Origin: Liquidambar formosana
Lineage: Eukaryota; Streptophyta; Magnoliopsida; Saxifragales; Altingiaceae
Length of the DNA: 64,000 nucleotides
Reading direction: 5' to 3'
Assembly: GCA_039720395.1 (NCBI GenBank)
Contig: CM077828.1
Location: forward strand, 23,478,717 to 23,542,716
Each line of letters begins with the position of its first letter. The first letter of the stretch is position 1. Both the position numbers and the translations under genes were made by a program. A model generated the notes under the pieces. It was not told the origin of the DNA and ran no database searches. It saw only the letters and a list, made by a program, of their open reading frames with translations. Shown here piece after piece: positions 22,631-33,294 of this stretch.

Positions 22631-23071
22631 TCTATACTACTTACAAAAAGTTGAATCTCAGAAAAACTTTTGAACGACTAATATACCCTTATTTTAAAAA
22701 AAAAATACATATCTACCCTTTATTTAATTGAAACACATAATAAACATTCTTATCATTTGGTAACAAATGAAAGTTAGATTTTAATTCAAACTCTTAACAA
22801 ATTAAAGTTAGATTTTTACTCAAATTTTTTTTTTAGAGGAATTATCAAGTTGCATGATAATATATATGAATATAAACTCTTTAAATATTTCGTTTTATGA
22901 AGAAAAAAAAAATTCTAAATATATATCTAAAGAGTTTTAATCTTTCGTTGTACTTTCGAATTTTAGACTTTATCTTTTATGAAAAAATATGAAATCTTTA
23001 TGTATTTATTATTTTGTATAACTAATATTATTTAAAAATATTCACGTGCAACGCACGTGTGCTATATCTAG
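22631..23071 (+). mobile_element. Helitron-like element 3
   Basis: It starts TCTATACTACTT after an A and ends CTAG before a T. The 3' hairpin is perfect: CACGTGC (23043-23049), loop AAC, GCACGTG (23053-23059), followed by TGCTATATCTAG. It is 441 bp and non-coding. Confidence 0.82.
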
Positions 23072-23099
23072 TCATATTAAAAAGGTCGATGATTTTTTA

Positions 23100-24490
23100 T
23101 TTATTTATTTATTTCATTTCCTAAAGCAAAGGAATTCAGATCTTCTGAGCCCATTCTGTGTCCCTATTCGGTGACACCTCAATTAGATGCTGCCATGTGG
23201 AAACACAATTAAACAAACTAACGGCGTTAATCTTTACATCTCTCATTCTCTTCCATCTGTCCTCCCAACAAACCAGACCGGCTACACCATGACGCCGACC
23301 CACTGAAAGATTCTCATCAAAGAGGTGATGGTGCACTGGAGCTTGTTGCAGCCGGCAATAAATCGACCGAAGAAGAAAACTGGCATTAGATTTTTTTTTG
23401 TTTTTTTGTCCCCCCTCATTTATGCAAATCTCAATTATTTTTCACTGTATGGATCTCACTCTCTTTTTCTACTTTTCTCTCTGCAAATCTCACATTCTTT
23501 CACTTCATAGTGGAAGTGTAGTACTATGTGGCAAAATTTAATTAAGGTGATAGCTAAAGGAGACTCATTAAAAGGCTATTCTCTATTTTTCTAAAATTTT
23601 GTACATTAAAGGATAAAATTAAAAAATCAAAAACCTAACATCTTCACCAACGAAAAATAAAAAAAGGGTCCTTCAATTTGTTATAGTTTCTCTTCATTTT
23701 AGCTACTACAATTAGAAATACAGGAGGTAAGATCGTTGGGGGGTTTTGTGGGTTTCGAGTGATGGAGAAGAATTGGTGAATTCAAGAGTTCAAATGAGAT
23801 GGGTTATTATGGTTGAGAGAACTGGCATATGGCTTTAATTTATTTTTTCCTTAGGTTTGATTAAAAGGTCTTTCTGCGTGTATGGAAAGTTGATAGTGGT
23901 ATCAAAACCCAATCGCATGTTATGTATTCAGTTCTCAAAATTGATTGGGGATCCCTTTGGATTTAGTGGTAGGGTAGAGTAAAGGGAATTGAATCTGGGA
24001 AGAAGATTCCTTTAAAGACCACTAGCGTAACATGAGAGTCCATCATTCTATCTTTAATTGATTTGGAACCACTTAACTACTATTTTGGGTGTCAATGTGG
24101 TTAGTTTTTGGCATAGAAGCATGGCTAGTCTTTAAGACTTGTTTGGAAACTTAAAAAATTGAGTTAGATTGGGTCCAATACATAACTATTATCTGTTTTT
24201 AAATAAACCAAGTCATTGTTAGTTTGAAAAAAATTGTGTTTATATTTTGTTTTCAAAACAAAACTGAACTGATCAGAAGGAAAATGAGAATTACCAAAAA
24301 ATATAAAATCAAAAGTGACTAGATTTATCCTCAATAGGTCAAATTTTTAAGTTTGCCAAACAACCCCTAGCATGTCTTTGTTCACGACTCCCACATCGTC
24401 TCTTATTTCCACACTAGCACTGGTTCTTCCGGTCCAATTCATCCACTTAATGCGGGTCCAATATAGTGTCTAACAATTAATGTGGCTTTC
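23100..24490. other. Intergenic DNA, nothing recognised
   Basis: AT-rich sequence with short chance frames only (23136-23336 minus, 23325-23510 plus). No domain, terminal repeat or RNA gene was recognised. Confidence 0.4.
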
Positions 24491-24499
24491 CCTCATCTT

Positions 24500-25320
24500 A
24501 GGCCTGACAAAATTGACTCTTCAAGGAGGCTGCTCAAGCCTGTAACGTCGTATTCCTGCGTGGGATATGGGATACCCACTTGCATCCATTAGGATTGGAC
24601 TCATTTTTTCTTCAACATTCTTTTTTTTTTTTTAAATGCTTAACAATATATAATTAAATATTTTTTGCAATTGAATTTTATACATGATTCGTGACACGCT
24701 CATGATCAGGGCTTATACTGAGAATAGTGCCTTAACAGGGAAATTCCATGGTAATTTTGGATACCGTATTCCTAAGTGATAATTGATCATGTTTTATGGT
24801 AAGTGATCATATTTGTGATAATACTAAGTCTCATTAATGACCACTTACCACAAAATATGATATTATTACAAATGTAATAACTTACCACAAAATGTGATCA
24901 ATTAGTCCCAATTAATGTCCTACGTACGTTGTTTGATAACAAGTTCTATTTTGGGAAATCCCAAAATATTTGTTCATTGTTAAAAGTCAAGACAAAAAGT
25001 TATTTTCCAATTAATGTACTCCTGTTTATATTTAAAATTAAAATTACTTTAATTATAACACAAAATAAAACAAAATGATAAAGATGAAAAGTTAATGAGT
25101 TATATGATAATGCATTAAATAGCTTATCGATCTTAATGTACATGCTTAAGATTGTCCACCACCTTGGACTTGTCCAATCATCTACTCCTTCAATTTAATT
25201 ATGGGGTGGAGAAAAATTTGTGTCAGATCACCTTGATCCCATCTTCTATCAACTCCTTCTAGTGTAATGTTGGCCTTTGAAGTTTGAACAAAGGAAATCA
25301 CATATTTTCAGCTCTTCCAA
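24500..25320 (+). promoter_or_regulatory. 5' flank of the receptor kinase gene, shared with dispersed repeats R1/R2
   Basis: It contains the R-repeat landmarks (TTGCATCCATTAGGATTGGAC, CATGATTCGTGACACGCTCATG, GTGATAATTGATCA, TTTGTTCATTGTTAAAAGTC) in the same order as R1 and the 16.5-18 kb repeats. Because it ends at the kinase start codon it presumably holds the promoter. No TATA box can be assigned with confidence. Another partial relative is at about 29740-29830 (CCTTGGACATGTCC..GGAGTGGAGAAAAAT). Confidence 0.45.
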
Positions 25321-25326
25321 ATCTCA

Positions 25327-28030
25327 ATGCTCAGGTGTAAAATGGAGATTCCTGCAGGTATGGATTTACGCATAATATGTTCACTTCTCATGCATATTTT
25401 ACTAATACTAGTACTACTCGCTCAAGCCTTCTTAGTGCATGGAGGAAATGAGACAGATAGACAATCTTTGCTTGCTTTCAAGGCTAGGCTAATTACTGGG
25501 GACCCCCTTGGTATGCTTAGCTCATGGAACGAATCTACCCACTTCTGCCACTGGCCAGGTGTCACATGTGGCCGCCGGCACCAGAGGGTGACCATGCTGG
25601 ACCTGCAGTCACAAAAATTGGTGGGTGCCTTAACACCCCACATTGGAAACCTCAGTTTTCTTAGGATTTTAAACCTCCAGAACAATGGATTCGACCATGA
25701 CATCCCTCAAGAATTGGGTCGCCTTTTCAGGCTACAACAATTAATCCTTCAAAACAACTCATTTGGTGGTGAAATCCCCACCAACATTTCCCGTTGCACT
25801 AACCTTGTACTCCTCAATTTATCTAGAAACAATCTGACTGGCAAACTTCCTACTGAGCTTGGCTCATTATCGATGCTCCGAGTGCTTGTGTTAGCCAAAA
25901 ATAATCTCATAGGAGAGATCCCACCATCTTTTGGAAATCTTTCTTTGCTTCATCGAATCATTTTGTCTGAGAACAATTTACAGGGAAGCATTCCAAGTAG
26001 CTTTCGCCGATTGAAGAACCTAGAAATTCTTGAACTTGGAGTTAACAAACTATCTGGTACAATCCCTCCCTCAATATTCAATCTCTCTTCCATTACTTAT
26101 TTTTCGGTGGTAGTAAACCAACTTCATGGGAGTCTTCCCCCAGACTTAGGCCTCACTCTCCCCAAACTCAATACGCTCAATCTATATGAAAACCAATTCA
26201 ATGGACTCATTCCAAATACCATCTCCAATGCCTCTAGTCTAGAGTCTATTAACATCGGTAGTAACAGCTTTACAGGGAAGGTGCCTACTTTGGCAAGCCC
26301 ACCTCATCTTTGGTGGCTAGAAATTGATGAGAATAATCTTGGAAATGGTGAAGATGATGATTTGAATTTTCTCTCTTCTCTACGTAACTGCACCGATTTA
26401 AAAGTGTTGGGTCTAGCTGGCAACAATCTTGGAGGGGTGCTACCCGAATTTATAAGCAACTTCTCGACAAAGATCTGGTATATGATCCTTGGAAGAAATC
26501 AAATACGAGGAAGCATTCCTAGTGGGATTGGAAACATCATTAGCCTAGAAGAACTAGGCATGGACACAAACCAATTGACTGGTACTATACCAAGCTCACT
26601 TGGTAAACTACAAAAGCTGAACCGTCTGTATGTCAATGGAAACAAACTCTCGGGGAGTATCCCATCTTCTCTGGGAAATCTAACTTCATTAATCCAACTC
26701 AATTTGGGATTGAACAATTTACAGGGAAGGATACCATCAAGTCTTGGAGACTATCGAAATTTGCTATGGATGGATCTCTCTCAAAACAATCTTAGTGGTA
26801 CCATACCCAAAGAAGTACTTAGTCTTTCTTCCTTATCTATATTTCTCAACTTATCTAAAAACCATTTGACAGGATCAATTCCTTGGGAAGTTGGAAAATT
26901 GGGAAATCTTGGCATCCTGGATGTTTCGGAAAACAAATTATCTGGTGAAATTCAAAGTAGTCTGGGTAGTTGCAGAGTCTTGGAGAGTTTATATTTGGAG
27001 GGTAACTTTTTTCAAGGGACGATTCCTCCATCTTTGAAATCTTTGAGAGGACTTCAAAATTTAGATGTTTCTCACAACAACTTATCTGGCCAAATTCCAA
27101 AATATTTGGAACGCTTAGCTTTGCAGAATTTGAATTTATCCTTCAATGATTTCGAGGGTGATGTACCTATACAAGGAGTCTTCAAGAATGCAAGTGCAAT
27201 TTCCATCACTGGAAATAGGAAGCTTTGTGGAGGTATACCTCAATTAAACTTGCCGACATGCCCTTCCAATGAGCCGAAGAAGCAGAGATTGTCATTTAAG
27301 GTAAAATTACTTATCACATTGGTAAGTGGACTTCTTGCACTAACCTTGATGTTGTCCTTTTTGATTCTTTATCGATTAAGATTAAGAAAAACAAGAAAGG
27401 TGCCTCCTACATCAAGTTCTCAAGAAATTAACTCCCTTCTAAGAGTGTCCTATGAAGATCTCCTTAATGCAACTAATGGGTTCTCTTCGGCTAATTTGAT
27501 TGGTGTTGGGAGTTTTGGATCTGTGTATAAAGGAATTCTTCCTCTGGAGGAAACAGTTGTTGCAGTGAAAGTACTCAACCTTCAACGAAAGGGAGCTTAC
27601 AAAAGTTTCATGGCCGAATGTGAAGCCTTGAGAAATATCAGGCATCGGAATCTTGTCAAGGTATTAACCGCATGTTCAAGTGTTGATTTCCAAGGTAATG
27701 ATTTTAAGGCTCTAATTTACGAGTTCATGGTCAATGGGAGCCTAGAAGACTGGTTGCATCCAATACATAGAGAAGAAGAGGCACAAGAGCAAAGACACTT
27801 AAATCTTCTTCAGAGAATTAACATTGCCATAGATGTGGCCAGTGCATTGGATTATCTACATCATCACTGTGAAGTGCCAATAGTTCATTGCGATTTGAAG
27901 CCAAGTAACATTCTTATGGACAATGACATGATTGCTCGTGTAGCTGATTTTGGCTTAGCAAGATTCTATGTAGAAGCCAATCAAACTAGCTCTCTTGGAA
28001 TTAAAGGCTCTATCGGCTATGCTGCTCCAG
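25327..28030 (+). CDS. Receptor kinase exon 1
   Basis: 901 codons plus one base. It codes for the signal peptide, LRR ectodomain, membrane helix and most of the kinase. It ends GCTCCAG before the donor GTAATT. The reading frame continues past the donor as an artefact to about 28095. Confidence 0.93.
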
Positions 28031-29330
28031 GTAATTCTCTTTTATATTTTCCCCTTAGTTTTAACTTTTTGGTTGAATTTTCAAGGATTAATTAAACTAT
28101 ACTTGCTAAATGAATGCCATGCTTAGTGTTGTTGATTTTTTTTTTTTTAATTTTTTTTTTATAAAGAAGAGGGTTTCAAGGATAAAACCTCCTATCATCC
28201 CAACCAGGTTGACACCCTAAGAAGCTTCCCAATCCTCTGCTATTAGTCCTGAGTATTATTAAGAAGAAAAGAAGGAAAAGTAATTACAAGAACAAAATTG
28301 CAATAAATTATAACATCGATATGAATAATTTTTCCTTTTACTTTTTAAATTATAACTCAATTTCTTGTTTTGACCATTATGTGGTAGTCAAATGCATTTT
28401 CTTTCTAATTGGACTGGGAGTAATTGAACTAAATTTTTTGTTCTTTATATTTTCATATTATGATATAGATAACAGATAGATTACTTATCATAGGGGAGAG
28501 CTATTGCCACCACAAAAATTCCTAAGCACCCTCATGTATTTTAAATTTTGCAAAGTTTTATGAAAAGTATAAAAGGTTTTCACGAAAAATAGACAGATAG
28601 TCCATTCGAAAACGTTATTTTGAACAACTTTGTAAAAGAAAGGTTTTTCAAAATCTTTCATTTAAGTTGATTTTTTTGATCATTTTTAATGAAATTTTTT
28701 GTAAAAACGAAACAAAGACTGTAAATAAGTCCACTTAAATGATAGACTTTGGAAAAACTTTCTTCTACAAATTTATTCAAAATGATATTTTTCTAGTGGT
28801 TTATGAGGCCATTTTTCATGAAAACCTTTTATATTTCCATAAAAACCTTTAAAAATTAGAGTTAGTGGGGGATGCTTAGGAATTTTTGTGGGGGCAACAG
28901 CCTCCCCCTTATCATATTATTCTGTTATAAAACTACTGTTAACAACATGTACATGTGAATTGCAGAGTATGGTATAGGTAATGAGGTGTCAACTTATGGC
29001 GATGTGTACAGCTATGGCATCCTCTTATTAGAAATGTTTACTAAGAAAAGACCAACTGATGGCATGTTAAGAGATGGTTTGAACCTTCATAACTTTGTGA
29101 TGATGGCTTGGCCTGAAAAAGTGGTGGAAATTGCAGATCCAATTCTTCTTCAAAGAAACAATGTTGAGGAGGAAATCACCCAAACCACTCACAATATGAT
29201 GCAAGTGAGAAATGACAAAATTGAGGAGTGCTTGACTTCATTTGTTCGAATTGGATTAGCATGTTCTGTAGAGTCACCAAGAGAACGAATGGATATTAGC
29301 AATGCTACAGGCGGAATTGCACCTGATTAA
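25327..29330 (+). CDS. LRR receptor-like serine/threonine kinase, class XII (EFR/FLS2/Xa21-like), C-terminus frameshifted
   Basis: Two exons, 25327-28030 and 28966-29330, 1022 residues. In order: signal peptide (about residues 12-38, candidate starts M1, M6, M12); LRR N-terminal cap with a Cys pair (CHWPGVTC); about 20 plant-type LRRs (LxxNxLxGxIP) to about residue 620; C-terminal Cys pair (CGG..LPTC); membrane helix about 659-683; kinase. The kinase has GVGSFGSVYKG, VAVK, HCDLKPSN, DFG and, across the splice, GYAAPEYG. HCD instead of HRD makes it a non-RD kinase, typical of pattern-recognition receptors. The single phase-1 intron between PE is where this class usually has it. Relative to the family one extra G (29310/29311) shifts the last codons; see findings. 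The ligand is unknown. Confidence 0.93.
28031..28965 (+). other. Intron of the receptor kinase gene (935 bp)
   Basis: Donor GTAATT, acceptor TTGCAG. Splicing joins CCA-G to AG-TAT, restoring the APE motif. It carries poly-T tracts near 28137-28160 followed by a LINE-tail-like segment, and a complete Mutator-type MITE at 28493-28907. Confidence 0.92.
28493..28907. mobile_element. Mutator-type MITE in the kinase intron
   Basis: A 415-bp element with long terminal inverted repeats (GGGGAGAGCTATTGCC..ACAAAAATTCCTAAGC at the left; complementary GCTTAGGAATTTTTGTGG..CCTCCCC at the right). It is flanked by a 9-bp duplication, CTTATCATA (28484-28492 and 28908-28916), the size expected of Mutator-like transposition. 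A second, half copy lies at 20937-21130. Confidence 0.88.
28966..29330 (+). CDS. Receptor kinase exon 2
   Basis: It codes for the rest of the kinase C-lobe (EYGIGNEVSTYGDVYSYGIL, KRPTDGM, LVRIGLACS-type region) and ends ..RERMDISNATGGIAPD. A frame lacking one G at 29310/29311 stays open to TGA 29356-29358 and gives a family-like tail. Confidence 0.9.
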
Positions 29331-29359
29331 GGATAGTCTTATGGGAATTGGGGTGTGAA

Positions 29360-30940
29360 GAGCATCCGATCAGTATGTAAAGCCCCTATTTTAATTTACT
29401 ACTTTGGGGGAAAAAAAGAAAAGAAAAAGAAGTTATGTTTCTTTGGTGGGGCTCAAGAGGCAGATATGTAGAAGTGTTTTATCATAGTGATGGCATTGAG
29501 GGGAGTGATTTGAATGATCTTACTATATATATGTATATACATGTTTTATTATTGTTACTTCTATTAACTTTGGTTCAATATTTTCATAATTTGCAAATGC
29601 TCACCATGAGGAAAGACTGTTTTAGTTAAATAAATTATTCAGAATGTCATAGACAAATAGTTACAGGATTTGTAACTTTTAATCTGATGCGTGATCGAAG
29701 TGCATATGCCCTCCACTCAACCAATTAAGGCCACAAGTACTCTACAGGTATGTACTATGACCCACCCACGACCTTGGACATGTCCTTCAATTCAACTAAT
29801 GGAGTGGAGAAAAATGTGTCACCAGTTGTTTGGCAAGGCAATATGGTAGCCCTTGGCCTGATTTTGGAACTTGGATGGAGGTCCCAGCAAGTGGGAAAGT
29901 GCATTTTTTACTGGATTTGATTCTCTCTGTGTTTCTTGACTCTAGTTATAAATATTGGGATTTCTATCCTGTGCATTGTAGGTAATAGGGTACATTGCAC
30001 CAATTCACCCCAGGTACAAGTACAAACCCCAATACATGATATTGATATAACTTATATCAATATCTTCTTATCAAGGACTATGCATATATATATCTGGATC
30101 GTTTCTCATCCAAACCCAAAAAATAAAAAAAAAAAGGGAAAGGGAAATGCCAAACCTGCCATTCTCACTATACTCCATCCCTTTTGGCATGTGATTTAGG
30201 TGATATGGTATTACCAACCCAAAAAAAAAAAAAAACAAAAAAAAAAAAGATATCGGTGACGTGGTGTCCACCATTTTATACAAGTCTTATCCCATCTACA
30301 TTTGTTCCCCTAGGATAAAATCTACTTCATTATAGAAAGTACTTGAGTTGAAAATGTACCTGTATCTCAATGGAAATCTATCAATTTCATAATTGAATCC
30401 CTGAAAAACAAGAATAGAAGGTATTGCAGATTCAGTCCAGTGCCACTTAAAATTTCAGATGCTGATGTAGTGAGATGCAATGGACGTTCTTGTACCATCA
30501 GATGGGCCTTTGCTTTTAGATTTAGCAAACCTCTCATAGCATCCAATTCCGACCAGCTTCAAATTGTTAATGCAGCTCAAAATATGCCAATGAACAAGCC
30601 AGGGTGAATCTAAATAAAGCAGGAAGATACAAAGGAAGACCTTCCTCAATCCTCCCTATTTTTTTTTTCCTTTTTTTTTTTTTTTTTTTTTACAAAGAAG
30701 AGGACTTCAAGCATCATAAAGCAACCTAGCATCCTCAATCCTCCTTCAACAGTCTAGGTATCAAGGCATATATTCCAAAAACCTATTTATCTCATTAAAT
30801 AGCATCAAATGCTTGAAATACACATACTTCTCTTCAGAAAAGGGAATTTTAAGCTACATAATATAGCACAGAACCAAGGGTATGAGGTAAAAGAGGCAAA
30901 GATGGCATGGATGCTTTTATTTTATTTTTTTTTGTTTCTT
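29360..30940. other. Intergenic DNA and simple sequence
   Basis: It holds the 3' flank of the kinase gene, a fragment resembling the kinase 5' flank at about 29740-29830, a repeat fragment with GATATTGATATAACTTATATC near 30040, and poly-A and poly-T runs near 30220 and 30660-30690 that look like old LINE or SINE tails. No gene is supported. Confidence 0.4.
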
Positions 30941-30944
30941 CCTT

Positions 30945-31133
30945 CTTGGATAACAAGGAAACCCTTTGCGCAAACCTTGGCCCAAGTAACACCTTACAAT
31001 CCACACGGACAAGGGAAAACCAAGGCCCATGAGAACTATGAAAACCTTGTTTGGATGGCCCACAAGGGACAAGGGATAGAGTTGAACTCGCTTCTTGAGG
31101 CATGGTCCCTTGCCAACTGAGGTAACCCTTGGG
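30945..31133 (-). mobile_element. tRNA-derived SINE, minus strand
   Basis: On the minus strand it reads ..TTACCTCAGTTGGCAAGG (box A-like) and GCGAGTTCAACTC (box B-like). It is a diverged sister of the SINE at 46536-46730, sharing AAACCCTTTG.GCAAACC and GGCCCATGAGAAC on the plus strand. Its 5' end abuts the next MITE. Confidence 0.65.
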
Positions 31134-31464
31134 CTATGTTTGGTATGAGGGAATGAGGGATGGAATGGAATGATTATTTCATTCTCCAAAAAAAGTGAGT
31201 GTTTGGTTACACAAGGAAATAGAATGGCTATTCCTTTGTGGGGCTCTATTCCATCCAATGGGAGAATAGCAATTCCTTCCCAAACCAAGAGGAATGGCAA
31301 TTCCCTCCTTTTTAAAGAGTAAAAATCATTAAAAATGGGTCCCACATATGTTTTTTCATTCCATTCCTATCCCTTACCAAACATTGGGATGGAATATTCA
31401 TTCCGATTCCATTCCCACTCTCATTCAATTCCTTCTCCCTTCCATTCCCTCAAACCAAACGCAA
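31134..31464. mobile_element. MITE just downstream of the helicase stop codon
   Basis: A 331-bp element with terminal inverted repeats (CTATGTTTGGTATGAGGGAATG at the left; CATTCCCTCAAACCAAACGCAA at the right). It is flanked by CCTTGGG at 31127-31133 and 31465-31471. It is rich in GGAATGG/CCATTCC. It sits 57-388 bp past the helicase stop, so probably in or next to the 3' UTR. Superfamily uncertain (hAT-like). Confidence 0.7.
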
Positions 31465-31520
31465 CCTTGGGGTTAGATGGCATGAATGCTACTTGTGGAT
31501 GCTTCTTCATCCTTCTCAAA

Positions 31521-31658
31521 CTAATGAGCTTTAGTGGACTTCTCCAAGTCTTCACTTCTAGTACTAGAGCTTTTACCTCCAGAGTATGCACTTCCAGGAA
31601 CCTTGATCAAAAGCTCATCCTCAACTAAGTTCTCTTGGATTTCCAAATGCCCTTGGTC
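31521..31658 (-). CDS. Helicase gene exon 24 (last)
   Basis: 45 codons plus TAG: an acidic and Ser-rich tail, [20 protein letters not shown] to EKSTKAH. TACAG acceptor. The phase fits exon 23 exactly. Confidence 0.85.
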   Translation of the reverse strand, partial: DQGHLEIQENLVEDELLIKVPGSAYSGGKSSSTRSEDLEKSTKAH

Positions 31659-33248
31659 CTGTAATTAAATGGGGCAATCAGTTGAGTGGACCAGAAGAGA
31701 ATACAATATAAGAGCTTCCTAGTTTATAAACAGAAGGGAACAAAGGATCCATAACTGTACTCCATGAATTTTATCACTAATGGGAGTATAACTCAAATTA
31801 ATAAAGGGGAAAAGATAAAAATGAATTCTTAATTCTTGCTTAAAGCCTTGAAAGAATAAAACACCATGCTATTGAAAAACTCAGATTTAGAACTAGAACT
31901 CAAAATGCTTGGGTAGTTTACACAATAGTTTTGAATTAGGCCAAAAAACTTGGCTAACAAAACCTGCAAGATGAGAAACAGTGTGATAGCTTTTGATCTG
32001 CCACTCATATTGACTGCAGGTTCCCTAAAGCACACATAGTGCTAACTGCTAAGGAGAAGACATCTAAAGTCCAATATATGGTACACCTTTGGAATTAGGG
32101 GTTCCACCAAAGAGCATATATCCATCAAACAATTCTGAGTTCCCAACTATGTAATGAACACTGCTCCCTGACAATTACATCATCCAATAGTCATGACCAT
32201 CAATTACTAAATGGTAGGCACTCAGCAAATCCCTATCAGTCGTATGCACCTAAGCCATACTAAGGTACTAAAATCCATTTAAAGCACAACAAACTCAAAG
32301 CGATGTTACAACTACTACTCTCCTAAAAGGTAAAAACAAGCAGGAGTATATACCATTAAATTAGCATCATTCCCTTCCATGTTCTGACCATTTTTTAGGT
32401 TGCTCATGATGACTTTAAGTTGCTTCTTAGCCTTGACCCTTGCTGAGCGTCGTTCAGCACATTGTGCTGCAGTAACATCCAAATGACAAGCCACACAAAG
32501 GGTCCTCATGTTCTCTAGCCTGCATTCACCTATAGAAAAATTTAATACAGGTTATTAAGACTTTGAGACAAAAGCTTAACTTAATTTGCTAATAGCGTAT
32601 AAAAACAGAGAGAAGGGTTTGTGTTCCTGAGCCAAAAGTCCAAAACAAATACCTTTCAATAATGGAAATAATAATAATAATATTAACCATTACCAATATA
32701 ACAACAGTCAATTTCTAGTTGAATGACAAGTAAGGAACTTATTAATTACCATGGTCTAACGTATAGCCAATACCATGAGATATTACCTAATATGTATACG
32801 TAACAGTACTCAGTAGGATAATTTGGATTTATGGTCCGATACCCAAACTAAAGAGCTCTTCGAGAATTTCTTGGATTTACATCGTAGATCAATAAAGTAG
32901 AATTTTGTAGTAATAGAACATGGGATTCTAATAATAAGTAGGGTCCAGGCAGGGAGCTGAACTGCCATATAGCTCACATGAACATAGTAAATGAAGAGCC
33001 CAGTCAACTATCCCCAGACTGGGTTTGTTGGTTTCCCAAACAGCCCTTAAGGGTAATATCTCAGACAAATTGTCTCAAGTATCGAATTGAACCATGATGT
33101 ATTGGGATATGTATGATATCACAAATACCGAAAAGGTTTTGAATGCATAATGATATTTAGGGGGACAAGTACAAAAAAAAAGGGTGACAAATCAAGAGAG
33201 AAAGAAAACTTTATTTTTAATTAACTAGTCATAGTATAAGACTGTTAT

Positions 33249-33294
<46 letters not shown>

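Noticed and set aside
29936..30199. 87-codon frame downstream of the kinase gene
   Set aside because: It runs through repeat fragments and an A-run, with no domain or splice support.
30071..30283. Phe-rich minus-strand frame resembling a membrane peptide
   Set aside because: It comes from poly-A/poly-T runs on the opposite strand and has no neighbour or domain support.
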